Below are positions 7,810-15,859 of a stretch of DNA of 64,000 nucleotides, piece by piece; position 1 is the first letter of the stretch; each line of letters opens with the position of its first letter. The notes below the pieces were generated by a model, which saw only the letters and a list, made by a program, of their open reading frames with translations, did no database searches and had not been told where the DNA came from. Made by a program: the position numbers and the translations under genes. This stretch comes from Paenarthrobacter histidinolovorans. Its GTDB lineage: Bacteria > Actinomycetota > Actinomycetes > Actinomycetales > Micrococcaceae. The DNA is taken from assembly GCF_014647595.1 (NCBI RefSeq), contig NZ_BMPM01000002.1, positions 620,001 to 684,000 on the forward strand, given 5' to 3'.

Positions 7810-8766
7810 TTACTTGACGCTTCCGGCAGACAGTCCTGACTGCCAGAAGCGTTGGAGGAAGAGGAACGCCCCCACGATGGGCACGATGGTGAGGAATGAT
7901 CCGGTGATGACGAGGTTGTAGATGGCCTCGCCGCCGGCCGTGGTCGCCTGGGCGTTCCAGCTGTTGAGCCCCACGGTGAGCGGGTACCAGGTTGATTGGC
8001 TCAACATGATCAAGGGAAGGAAGTAGTTGTTCCATGTGGCAACAACCGTGAATAACAGGACAGTGATGAAGCCCGGCGCCAGCATCCGCAATGAGATGGT
8101 GAAGAACGTCCGGAACTCCCCTGCACCGTCCATGCGCGCTGCTTCCAGAACTTCCGTGGGGACGGACTCCAGGGCGTAGATCCATACCAGATAGAGCCCG
8201 AATGGGCTGATCAGGGACGGGATGATCACCGACCAGGGGGTGTTGGTGAGCCCCATCTGGCTGAACATGAGGAACGTCGGGACAGCCAGGGCAGTGCCCG
8301 GAATGGCAACTGCTCCGAGGACCACTGCGAAGACCCCGCGCTTACCGGGAAAATCGAACTTGGCGAGCCCGTAGCCGGCCAGTGTGGCGAGGAACGTCGC
8401 CCCGCCGGCACCCACCACGACGTAGAGCACGGTGTTGGCGAGCCAGCGCAGGAATTCGCCGTCATTGTAGGTCAACGTGCCGACGATGTTGTCCCACAGT
8501 GCGAAATCGCCGGAGAACCACAGACCGAACGAGCTGAAGAGGGAAGTCTGGGTCTTGGTGGAGTTGACCAAAAGCCAGAACAAAGGCAGCAATGCGTAGA
8601 CCGCCATGACCCCCATCAGGATGGTGAGAAGTATGGAGGAGCGCTTTCGGGTGACGCCGCGGCGCTGGGAGTTCAGTCTGGGTGCAGGTGACCGGCGGGT
8701 CTTCACCTCCGGAAACGTCGTGGGCGAGGTATCGCTGGAATGGGCAGGGCTCAGTCTTACGGACAT
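7810..8766 (-). CDS. ABC sugar importer 1 permease, MalG type
   Basis: A 318-residue inner-membrane permease of the CUT1 family with six predicted membrane segments after a cytoplasmic N-terminus of about 45 residues. The EAA loop that contacts the ATPase reads EVLEAARMDGAGEFRTFF (about 215-235). The start ATG lies 3 nt past the stop of the partner permease, so they are coupled. The N-terminal tail is rich in Ser/Pro/Arg and longer than average. No MalK/MsiK-type ATPase gene is in the window, so the importer presumably uses a shared ATPase encoded elsewhere. Confidence 0.95.
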   Translation of the reverse strand: MSVRLSPAHSSDTSPTTFPEVKTRRSPAPRLNSQRRGVTRKRSSILLTILMGVMAVYALLPLFWLLVNSTKTQTSLFSSFGLWFSGDFALWDNIVGTLTYNDGEFLRWLANTVLYVVVGAGGATFLATLAGYGLAKFDFPGKRGVFAVVLGAVAIPGTALAVPTFLMFSQMGLTNTPWSVIIPSLISPFGLYLVWIYALESVPTEVLEAARMDGAGEFRTFFTISLRMLAPGFITVLLFTVVATWNNYFLPLIMLSQSTWYPLTVGLNSWNAQATTAGGEAIYNLVITGSFLTIVPIVGAFLFLQRFWQSGLSAGSVK

Positions 8767-8769
8767 GGG

Positions 8770-9687
8770 TCAGGCATCCTTTCGCGAGCCGGAGAGCTGG
8801 ACGACGTAGGCAACAATCACCGTCAGGACGCCCATGATGATGGAGATCGCCGCTGCGTAGTTGAACTGTTGGCCCGCGAACGAGAGGTTGAAGGCGTACA
8901 TGTTGGGCGTGAAGTAGGAACTGATGGAGTTTGGCGCCAACGCCTTGAGGATGTTCGGCTCGTTGAACAACTGGAAGCTGCCAATGACCGAGAAGATGCT
9001 GGCGATGCCGATGGCTCCGCGGATGGAGGGAAGCTTGATGCTTCGGATCACCCGGAACGTACCTGCTCCGTCGAGATTCGCTGCTTCGTAGAGTTCCGCA
9101 GGGATGACCTTCAGCGCGGAATAGAAAATCAGCATGTTGTAGCCGGTGAATTCCCAGGTGTTGATGTTCCCGATGGAGGCGAGAATCCAGCTTGAGGAAA
9201 GTGGCTCAGCAAGGTTCAACCCGAAGAAGTCGTTGATACTGCCGAACAGGCCAAACCTGGGGCCATAAATGAATCCCCACATCAGCGTGGCCACTACCGC
9301 GGGGACCGCGTACGGGAGGAACACCGAAATACGGAAGAACGACGACGCCCGGAGACGCCCGCTGTCCAGGGCCAACGCCGCGAACAGGGCCAGGAACAAC
9401 ATGATGGGGACCTGGACCACCAGGAAGACGACCACCCTGATCACGGAGTCCCAGAATTGGGGATCCGCGAGCGCCTGGAGATAGTTGGCTCCCCCGACGA
9501 ACTTGTCGCCGCCCACCATCTGGTTCTGGAAGAGGCTCAAGTAGAACGCATAGAGCACAGGCGCAACGAATACCAGCAGGAAGACCCCCATGAACGGGCC
9601 AACGAATGCCCATCCCATCCATCGTCCTGCGTATTTCCGGGTTCGGACCGAGGGTAGGGCGTCGGCCACGGGCGACGTCGTTGTCAT
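8770..9687 (-). CDS. ABC sugar importer 1 permease, MalF type
   Basis: A 305-residue CUT1 permease, first gene of the leftward operon permease-permease-binding protein-GH35-epimerase-galE. Six membrane segments are visible; the EAA loop is LYEAANLDGAGTFRVIRS. The ATG at 9687 (MTTTSPVADA) is preferred over an in-frame GTG 7 codons upstream because AGAAGAGAAG sits just before it. The promoter region to its right holds two regulon palindromes (9712-9723 and 9746-9757) shared with the divergent lacI gene, so repression by the LacI protein is likely. Confidence 0.94.
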   Translation of the reverse strand: MTTTSPVADALPSVRTRKYAGRWMGWAFVGPFMGVFLLVFVAPVLYAFYLSLFQNQMVGGDKFVGGANYLQALADPQFWDSVIRVVVFLVVQVPIMLFLALFAALALDSGRLRASSFFRISVFLPYAVPAVVATLMWGFIYGPRFGLFGSINDFFGLNLAEPLSSSWILASIGNINTWEFTGYNMLIFYSALKVIPAELYEAANLDGAGTFRVIRSIKLPSIRGAIGIASIFSVIGSFQLFNEPNILKALAPNSISSYFTPNMYAFNLSFAGQQFNYAAAISIIMGVLTVIVAYVVQLSGSRKDA

Positions 9688-9711
9688 GATATTTTCTTCT
9701 CTTCTCACTAT

Positions 9712-9723
9712 GTTTACGCAAAC
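9712..9723. promoter_or_regulatory. LacI-type operator between importer 1 and lacI
   Basis: GTTTACGCAAAC, one mismatch from the regulon palindrome, lies 25 nt before the importer operon start codon. Its centre is 34 bp from the second operator at 9746-9757, so both divergent promoters could be controlled together. Confidence 0.75.
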
Positions 9724-9745
9724 ATTCTTGAAAGAAGATTAGCAT

Positions 9746-9757
9746 GTTTAGGTGAAC
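9746..9757. promoter_or_regulatory. LacI-type operator overlapping the lacI start codon
   Basis: GTTTAGGTGAAC contains the GTG start codon (9752-9754) of the downstream lacI gene. An in-frame TAG (9749-9751) directly precedes the GTG. The same 12 bases in the same position occur at the second lacI gene (14686-14697). TAGCAT at 9740-9745 is a plausible -10 element placing transcription start at or next to the GTG. Confidence 0.75.
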
Positions 9758-10843
9758 ATACAAGGGGATGCAGCGGAGAATCACGACCCGGCCGGCAGGA
9801 CAAAGGACAGCGGCACGCCCCTGCTCAGAAACTCCCGGGCCGTTCGTGGACCATCAATAGCCGATGTAGCACGGACAGCCGGCGTCTCCGCGCAAACTGT
9901 CTCCCGCGTATCAAATGGATTATCGAATGTTGAAGAAAAGACCAAACTCCGGGTTCTCGATGCCATGAAGCAACTGGGCTACCGGCCCAACAGGGCCGCC
10001 CGGGCACTCAAGAGCGGCCAGTTCAAATCCATCGGCGTCATCGTGTTCAATCTCTCGACCTATGGCAACAGACGAACCTTGGATGCCATTGCAACAGCCG
10101 CGTCACAGGCGGGCTACTCCGTCACCTTGATACCGCTCCACGATCCCACCACAGGAACCGTGACAGGTGCCTACCAGCGGCTCCGCGAGCAGGACGTGGA
10201 CGGGGTGGTCATCATCTTCGAGGCGCATCTGTTCGATCGCGAAGACATAACTTTGCCAGAGGACCTCCCAGCCGTTGTCATCGACTCCACTCCCGGGTCC
10301 GGGCATCCCATGGTGGACACCGACCAGGCTGAAGGCGCACGGTTCGCTACCAGTCACCTCCTGGATCTGGGACACCAGCAGGTCTGGCACATCGGGGGGC
10401 CCGTGTCCTCCTTTTCGGCCATGCACAGGGAAGAGTCCTGGAGGCGGACGCTCAACGAGGCAGGCATCGAAGCGCCTGCTGTTTTCCATGGCGATTGGTC
10501 CACCGAATCCGGATACCACCTGGGGATGGAGCTGGGCCGCAATCCCGAAGTCACGGCCATTTTCGCCGCGAATGATCAGATGGCCCTCGGGGCAATGCGA
10601 GCCCTTCACGAACTTGGGCGCCGCATACCGGAAGATGTCAGCATCGTAGGATTCGATGACCTCGAGGAATCCACGTCCTTTTGGCCGCCCTTGACCACTA
10701 TCCGGCAAGACTTCTCTTCGGTTGGCCGGCTCAGTATAGAGAAGCTGCTCCAGCAGATCTCCGGAAACAACCCGGCCAGCGGCGTCACAACCGTGCCGAC
10801 CCGCCTCATGGTACGCAAGAGCACGGCCGCGCCGGCCCGCTAG
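9752..10843 (+). CDS. LacI family transcriptional regulator (regulator 1)
   Basis: A 363-residue repressor. The helix-turn-helix lies at about residues 35-60 (SIADVARTAGVSAQTVSRVS), the hinge helix at about 79-88 (PNRAARALKS), and a periplasmic-binding-protein-like sugar-sensing domain from about 92 to the end. The GTG at 9752 is the only standard start codon between the TAG at 9749 and the helix-turn-helix, so translation must begin inside the operator, perhaps from a leaderless message. It is strongly similar to the protein at 14692-15828 and has the same recognition helix (GVSAQTVSRVSNGL), so both should bind GTTTACGTAAAC. It diverges from importer 1. The effector is probably an arabinogalactan-derived sugar. 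Confidence 0.95.
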   Translation: MNIQGDAAENHDPAGRTKDSGTPLLRNSRAVRGPSIADVARTAGVSAQTVSRVSNGLSNVEEKTKLRVLDAMKQLGYRPNRAARALKSGQFKSIGVIVFNLSTYGNRRTLDAIATAASQAGYSVTLIPLHDPTTGTVTGAYQRLREQDVDGVVIIFEAHLFDREDITLPEDLPAVVIDSTPGSGHPMVDTDQAEGARFATSHLLDLGHQQVWHIGGPVSSFSAMHREESWRRTLNEAGIEAPAVFHGDWSTESGYHLGMELGRNPEVTAIFAANDQMALGAMRALHELGRRIPEDVSIVGFDDLEESTSFWPPLTTIRQDFSSVGRLSIEKLLQQISGNNPASGVTTVPTRLMVRKSTAAPAR

Positions 10844-10858
10844 GGTGGGCGCGGCCGT
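10823..10858 (+). terminator. Terminator hairpin overlapping the end of lacI 1
   Basis: ACGGCCGCGCC (10823-10833) pairs with GGCGCGGCCGT (10848-10858) around the stop codon of lacI 1. A second short hairpin, GGCAGC/GCTGCC at 10873-10887, overlaps the stop of the convergent gene. There is no U tract, as is common in this phylum. Confidence 0.65.
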
Positions 10859-10886
10859 ACAGGCCTGCTGATGGCAGCCGGGCTGC

Positions 10887-13175
10887 CTAGGGGCAGCTGA
10901 TGCCGGTGTAAGGAACCGTCGAGGTGAAGCCCGCGGTCTCCCCCGTTGCACCCGATGTGACACTGACGGAGCCGGCGGGGAGCACTGCAGTGCGGCTGTT
11001 GAAAGCGATCGAAGCACTCTTCCCGGGGGCTACCCCGGCAAAGGACTTTGACCCATAGGCAGTGTCCACAGTGATGGTCAGAGCCTGTGCCGTGGTGTTC
11101 TGCACGGAGACCGTGAGGTAGGCCTTCTTTCCGATGCATCGCATGGTGGTGGTGGCCAGGTGCGTCGGTGGGTTGCTGGTTTCCTCTGAGTTGGCGGAGC
11201 TCACAATAAGCCAGCTCAGCTGCACATCGGAGGAGCGCGTCTTGCTGAGTGTGAAGGTCAGTTCGCCGTTCCCGCCAACGGTGACGTCGCCGTAGGCCAC
11301 GGTCTGGTTATCTGATGAGTAGTCGTGGTCGGCTTCGCGGACCTCGTTGTTGATGGTCACCTTGGCGCCGCGATTGTCCCAGGACCAGGGATCGGCATAC
11401 CCTGCGTGAACGGTGTACTTGCCCGGTTGAAGGTTTCCGAAGCGGTAGGTCAGGTCCCTGCTGGACACGGCGTACCGCAGTGTTGAGAACATGTCTCCGC
11501 TGGATTCGCCACTGCTCCCGCTACCGGTGCTCTCGTATCCCCAGGCTGCTCCGCTGCTTGGGTCTGCACCGAAGGGCTGATCGGCCGCGCTGTTGAGGAG
11601 ACCGCTGTCCTGGGCAGCCGCCCCGGTCAGCGAGAGCCAGTCTGATGTCTGCTGTCCGCCGGCATTGACCACGTAGCGGATGTCGGAGGCCTTGATCGCG
11701 TCTTGGATGCCCACAGCGTCCACGGCCCAGAACGAGCTGTTTTCTCCCGTGTAACGGAAGCGGAACTGCGCAGTCGTGGCTCCTGCGGGCACTGTGAAGG
11801 GCAACTTCTCCACCGTATTCGTCGCCGTGGAGTAGCTCTTCAGCGTCTGGGAGGCCCCGGTATCGAAGGTAACTGTGACCGTGGCTGACTGCGGACCATC
11901 GATGGCGTAGTTGGTGGCGTAGCCAAGGCTCGCGCGTCGCAGGCCGGCAACTTCAAAGGCGGGGCTGACCAGCGTCGAGTCGAACTGACCGGATGCGTGC
12001 TGCTTGTCATCCCATTCGTCCGAGTCAGCCACCGCGATCACGTCGCGGCCACGTACCGTGGTTTCGCGGCGCTGGTCGCGATCGGCCGCCGTCCAGAAGT
12101 CATCCGTGGCAAAGGTCCACCCCCGCCACTCTGCAGTCCCGCCACTGGGCATCGCCGAGTTGTCGATTGACCAGCCCTCAGGCGTCGTCTTGGTCCATCC
12201 GAGAGTTCCCGTGGGGATCGCTGTCTCATCAACGCCGGGCTGAAGAGCCGGGCGCAGGGAGTCGAAGGCATCGTGGGTGAGGCTGCCAAGGGATGTTCCG
12301 TCGAGATTCCACTCCGGCTTCACGGGCACGCCCGCGGCGGCCATGATGGTGGGGGCTACGTCCACAAGCTTGGCGTCGTACCGCGTGACGTTTGCGGCGA
12401 CTCCCTTGCCAACCATCGTGGTGAAGACACGCCGCTCCACCGGCGAGCTTCCGCCGTGACCTCCCGTAGGGGTGTGACCGTGGTCGGTGGTGACAACTAC
12501 CGTCCATTCCTCGTTTGCCGGGCGCGCCGCTACCGCGTCCATGACCTGGCCAATTCTCGCGTCCGCGCTGGCCAGAGCTGCACCGTACGCAGCTCCATTT
12601 GTACCCACACTGTGCCCGGCCTTGTCCACGTCCTCCAGGTAGAAGAAAAGATCGTCCACTGATCCGGTGGAGATTGCGTCGACTGCGGCCGTCGTTGTCT
12701 CCGCATCAGTGGAAAACTTGGTTCGCACGTCCACACCCGGACCGAAGATGGTGGCGGTAATGGGCTCCCATGTTCCCATTGCGGCGGTCTTGCGTGATGG
12801 CGATGCCGCGTTGATACGGGTCAGATAGTCCGGATAGGCTCCGAATTGCGGCGAGCCAAACCCGTTATCCAGCACGTTGTGCTTGTCCGGCCAGACGCCG
12901 GTGGCAATGGACGCCCACCCCGGCCCGGACCACGTCCCAGCCATTGGCGACGCATAGAGATTGCTGACCGATGTTGTGCCCTGCGCACGCAGCGCATCCA
13001 ACCGGGGCATTTCTGCCGGGCCCAGAAAATCGTAAGCTGCCCCGTCAATCCCGATAATCAGGGTCTTTACTATGGGTGCCTCGGCGGCAATCGCGGGGGC
13101 GCTGGACAAGACTGCGCCGGTCAACGCCACGGCCGTAGCCGCGACCCCCGCCCACAGACGTAGATGGTGTGCCAT
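10887..13175 (-). CDS. Secreted alkaline-phosphatase-superfamily phosphodiesterase with two C-terminal modules
   Basis: A 762-residue secreted protein: signal peptide (1-34, ending SSAPAIAA), then an alkaline-phosphatase-superfamily domain of the nucleotide pyrophosphatase/phosphodiesterase type (about 38-330). Metal-site features are LIIGIDGAAYDF, a Ser nucleophile candidate in WSGPGWASIATG, and the TTDHGHTPTGGHGG motif. A jelly-roll-like region (about 375-490) follows. The last two modules (about 498-658 and 675-762) are shared with the galactanase at 21250-25551. The start at 13175 gives a proper signal peptide; 29 codons further upstream are open but look non-coding. A regulon operator lies 96 nt upstream. 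It probably removes a phosphate ester or diester from a plant polymer or its lipid anchor; the substrate is unknown. Confidence 0.88.
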   Translation of the reverse strand: MAHHLRLWAGVAATAVALTGAVLSSAPAIAAEAPIVKTLIIGIDGAAYDFLGPAEMPRLDALRAQGTTSVSNLYASPMAGTWSGPGWASIATGVWPDKHNVLDNGFGSPQFGAYPDYLTRINAASPSRKTAAMGTWEPITATIFGPGVDVRTKFSTDAETTTAAVDAISTGSVDDLFFYLEDVDKAGHSVGTNGAAYGAALASADARIGQVMDAVAARPANEEWTVVVTTDHGHTPTGGHGGSSPVERRVFTTMVGKGVAANVTRYDAKLVDVAPTIMAAAGVPVKPEWNLDGTSLGSLTHDAFDSLRPALQPGVDETAIPTGTLGWTKTTPEGWSIDNSAMPSGGTAEWRGWTFATDDFWTAADRDQRRETTVRGRDVIAVADSDEWDDKQHASGQFDSTLVSPAFEVAGLRRASLGYATNYAIDGPQSATVTVTFDTGASQTLKSYSTATNTVEKLPFTVPAGATTAQFRFRYTGENSSFWAVDAVGIQDAIKASDIRYVVNAGGQQTSDWLSLTGAAAQDSGLLNSAADQPFGADPSSGAAWGYESTGSGSSGESSGDMFSTLRYAVSSRDLTYRFGNLQPGKYTVHAGYADPWSWDNRGAKVTINNEVREADHDYSSDNQTVAYGDVTVGGNGELTFTLSKTRSSDVQLSWLIVSSANSEETSNPPTHLATTTMRCIGKKAYLTVSVQNTTAQALTITVDTAYGSKSFAGVAPGKSASIAFNSRTAVLPAGSVSVTSGATGETAGFTSTVPYTGISCP

Positions 13176-13270
13176 GGAGTGGTTCTCACGATCTCTAGGG
13201 TGCTCGTGGTGCATCGGCCAGCTGCCAGGCAGGGCTCCACTAACACCCGAAATCGTCTGCACCGACGAAT

Positions 13271-13282
13271 GATTACGTAAAC
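13271..13282. promoter_or_regulatory. LacI-type operator before the phosphodiesterase gene
   Basis: GATTACGTAAAC matches the regulon palindrome except at position 2. It places the secreted phosphodiesterase in the same regulon as the galactanase and importers. Confidence 0.7.
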
Positions 13283-13356
13283 ATTGAAGGGGTATGCGCC
13301 GACATTGTCAAGAGCACGAGCCTCCACTCCCGCGGCGGAAGGAACATGGACTACTG

Positions 13357-13378
13357 ACCAAAAATGTTCTATTTTGGT
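13357..13378. promoter_or_regulatory. Inverted repeat in the 352-nt gap before the dehydrogenase gene
   Basis: ACCAAAA (13357-13363) and TTTTGGT (13372-13378) form a 7-bp inverted repeat with an 8-nt spacer in an AT-rich stretch (13350-13420) that stands out from the surrounding GC-rich DNA. The gap 13176-13527 otherwise holds only the regulon operator at 13271-13282. The repeat could be the operator of a different regulator acting on the rightward dehydrogenase gene. No consensus I recognise. Confidence 0.35.
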
Positions 13379-13527
13379 AGGTATTGTTTCTTAATGGTGT
13401 AAGTTTTATGGTGGATCGGGTTCGTTCCGAAGATTCGCCTGCACCGCTGCCCTTACCCCGGCACAGTTGTGCCTCTCCCATTGGTTTCGATGCGCAGCAC
13501 GGCGCACAACGAAGGAATAATCCACCG

Positions 13528-14565
13528 ATGTTTCCGAGCACTTTTCCCAAGCCTCAACTCTTCTCCCCCGGCACAGACGCCCCGGCGTTGCGTTGGGGGC
13601 TGCTTGCGCCCGGATGGATAGCGGACCTGTTCGTGTCTGCCGTGCACGAGCACACTGACCAGCGATTCGTCGCCGTTGGCTCCCGGTCTGCTGACCGAGC
13701 GCGATCGTTCGCAGCCCAGCACGGTATTGCAAGGGCGTATGACTCGTACGAGCAACTCGTAGCCGACCCCCAGGTTGATGTGGTCTATATAGCTGCACCG
13801 CAAAGCGAGCACCTGACGCTCGGGCGCCTCTCCATCGCTGCCGGAAAACACACCTTGATCGAAAAGCCGATGGCGACCACTGCCGACGAAGCCCGGGCGC
13901 TGACCGCAGCGGCTCGAAACGCCGGAGTGCTCCTGATGGAGGCGCTGTGGAGCCGTTACCTACCGCAGACTTCCGTTGTTCGCACCCTCGTCAACGACGG
14001 GTTCCTCGGCGAAGTCCGCTCTGTGATGGCCGATCACGGCCAGGCCATTCCCGGCTACCCGGATCATCGCCTTCACCGCCGCGAACTGGGCGGAGGGGCA
14101 CTGCTCGACCTCGGCATCTACCCTGTACAACTGGATTCAATGGTCCTGGGTGCGCCACAATCGATCACCGCGATCGGCGGCCTCCTCGATACCGGCGTCG
14201 ATGCCTACTCCACTCTTGTGCTTGGACATGGGCAGGACATCCAATCCACTCTCACCACCAGTCTTGCCGTGCGCACTCCGTCCACAGCCGTCATCACCGG
14301 CACGCACGCGAGAATCGAGATTGACGGTTCCTTCTACATGCCCACCACCTTCCGCCTCGCGGGCAATGATGGTGACGCGATGGTGTGGAACGATCCCACC
14401 GGGGTGACGTCCATGGCGGGGCTGTCCTGGGAAGCGACGGCACTGGCACAATTCGTTGGCGAAGGCCGTACTGAATCACCCATCCATACTCTGGACGAGA
14501 CCATCTCAATCCTCGAAACTCTCGACGAAGCGCGTCGACAACTCGATGTATCCGCATCGCTTTAA
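13528..14565 (+). CDS. Gfo/Idh/MocA family NAD(P)-dependent oxidoreductase
   Basis: A 345-residue cytoplasmic dehydrogenase. The N-terminal Rossmann domain begins ALRWGLLAPGWIADLF, the conserved EKP motif sits in HTLIEKPMATT, and the C-terminal domain has GGGALLDLGIYPV. The MEALWSRYLP segment is typical of the dimeric dihydrodiol/glucose-fructose-oxidoreductase-like branch. The ATG at 13528 is selected for GAAGGA upstream. It sits between the two LacI regulators but no regulon palindrome precedes it; the inverted repeat at 13357-13378 may control it instead. Probable role is oxidation of an unusual or modified sugar; the substrate cannot be told from sequence. Confidence 0.92.
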   Translation: MFPSTFPKPQLFSPGTDAPALRWGLLAPGWIADLFVSAVHEHTDQRFVAVGSRSADRARSFAAQHGIARAYDSYEQLVADPQVDVVYIAAPQSEHLTLGRLSIAAGKHTLIEKPMATTADEARALTAAARNAGVLLMEALWSRYLPQTSVVRTLVNDGFLGEVRSVMADHGQAIPGYPDHRLHRRELGGGALLDLGIYPVQLDSMVLGAPQSITAIGGLLDTGVDAYSTLVLGHGQDIQSTLTTSLAVRTPSTAVITGTHARIEIDGSFYMPTTFRLAGNDGDAMVWNDPTGVTSMAGLSWEATALAQFVGEGRTESPIHTLDETISILETLDEARRQLDVSASL

Positions 14566-14685
14566 CACCCGATCTTCTTCCGCCAGCACTCGCCGAGGCC
14601 CCCTCCCGGCTGTTCCGGCACTGGCACTCAGTCGGCAACACTTGGACATATTTGCGGAAATCGGACGGAAAGTGACAGTACCTTT

Positions 14686-14697
14686 GTTTAGGTGAAC
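14686..14697. promoter_or_regulatory. LacI-type operator overlapping the start codon of lacI 2
   Basis: GTTTAGGTGAAC, identical to the copy at 9746-9757. The GTG at 14692 lies inside it and the in-frame TAG (14689-14691) directly before it. Here an ATG two codons later (14698) is an alternative start. Confidence 0.75.
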
Positions 14698-15828
14698 ATG
14701 GATCAGGAGAGCGCGGACCCCAAGGCTCCGGCGGGAGCGTCCAAGGAGTCCCGGAAACCCGCGGCCAGGAAGCGTGCTTCCCGGGGCCCATCCATCGGGG
14801 ACGTGGCGAAGGCGGCAGGAGTCTCCGCCCAAACAGTTTCCCGGGTTTCCAACGGACTCACCAACGTCGAAGAATCCACGAAGAACAGGGTCCTGGACGC
14901 CATGAAGGAGCTCGGCTACCGGCCCAACAGGGCCGCGCGTGCGCTCAAGAGCGGCCAGTTCAAGTCCATCGGCGTCATCATGTTCACCCTCTCCAGCTTC
15001 GGCAACATGCGCACCCTGGACGCCATTGCCACCGCGGCCTCCCGGGCGGGCTATTCAGTAACGCTCATCCCTGTGCAGGACCCCACCACCGGCACCGTGT
15101 CCGGGGCTTACGAAAGACTGCGCGAACAGCAGGTTGACGGTGTGGTGGTCATTTTCGAGGCCCACCTTCTGGATGACACAGACATATCTCTTCCCCAGGA
15201 TCTCCCGGCTGTGGTGATCGACTCCAATCCTGGGTTCGGCTATCCGATGGTGGATACGGACCAGGCCCAGGGCGCCCGGTTTGCTACGCAGCACCTTCTG
15301 GACCTGGGGCACCAAAAGGTCTGGCACATAGGCGGACCAACCACCTCATTCTCTGCAACACACAGGGAAGAGTCGTGGCGGCGGACGCTTGAGGAAGCGG
15401 GTTTGGAGGCTCCTCCGGTCCTTCATGGCGACTGGTCCACGGAGTCCGGCTACCAGATCGGCCTGGAACTCGGCCGCAAGCCCGAACTGACCGCCATTTT
15501 TGCCGCCAACGATCAAATGGCTCTCGGAGCAATGCGCGCTCTTCACGAGTTGGGGCGCAGGATTCCGGAAGATGTCAGCATCGTCGGATTTGACGACCTC
15601 GACGAGTCCACGTCCTTCTGGCCGCCTCTGACCACCATCCATCAGGACTTCTACGCCGTGGGCCGCCTCAGCATCGAAAACCTGCTTCAGCAAATCGGCG
15701 GCACCGGTTCGGTGAATGACGTCACCACCGTGCCCACCAGCATGGTGGTGCGCAAAAGCACTGCCGCACCCGCCGTCAGTGCCAGGCCGACAGCCCGGAA
15801 AAAGCGCGTAGCTGCGGAGAAGGGTTAA
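14692..15828 (+). CDS. LacI family transcriptional regulator (regulator 2)
   Basis: A 378-residue repressor closely similar to regulator 1 over its whole length. The helix-turn-helix (about 34-60) has the same recognition helix GVSAQTVSRVSNGL, followed by the hinge PNRAARALKS and a sugar-binding domain. Most differences lie in the N-terminal 30 residues and in a basic C-terminal tail (PTARKKRVAAEKG) that regulator 1 lacks. The start codon lies inside the operator, implying autoregulation. It is convergent with importer 2 and shares a bidirectional terminator with it. Two regulators with the same DNA specificity but possibly different effectors would let the locus respond to two sugars, or form heterodimers (inference). 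Confidence 0.95.
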   Translation: MNMDQESADPKAPAGASKESRKPAARKRASRGPSIGDVAKAAGVSAQTVSRVSNGLTNVEESTKNRVLDAMKELGYRPNRAARALKSGQFKSIGVIMFTLSSFGNMRTLDAIATAASRAGYSVTLIPVQDPTTGTVSGAYERLREQQVDGVVVIFEAHLLDDTDISLPQDLPAVVIDSNPGFGYPMVDTDQAQGARFATQHLLDLGHQKVWHIGGPTTSFSATHREESWRRTLEEAGLEAPPVLHGDWSTESGYQIGLELGRKPELTAIFAANDQMALGAMRALHELGRRIPEDVSIVGFDDLDESTSFWPPLTTIHQDFYAVGRLSIENLLQQIGGTGSVNDVTTVPTSMVVRKSTAAPAVSARPTARKKRVAAEKG

Positions 15829-15842
15829 CCCTCCTCCGCAGC
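15811..15842. terminator. Bidirectional terminator between lacI 2 and importer 2
   Basis: GCTGCGGAG (15811-15819) pairs with CTCCGCAGC across an inner palindrome GGGTTAACCC that contains the lacI 2 stop codon. It can form on both strands and separates the two convergent units. Confidence 0.75.
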
Positions 15843-15859
15843 TGCCACGTTCAGTACTG

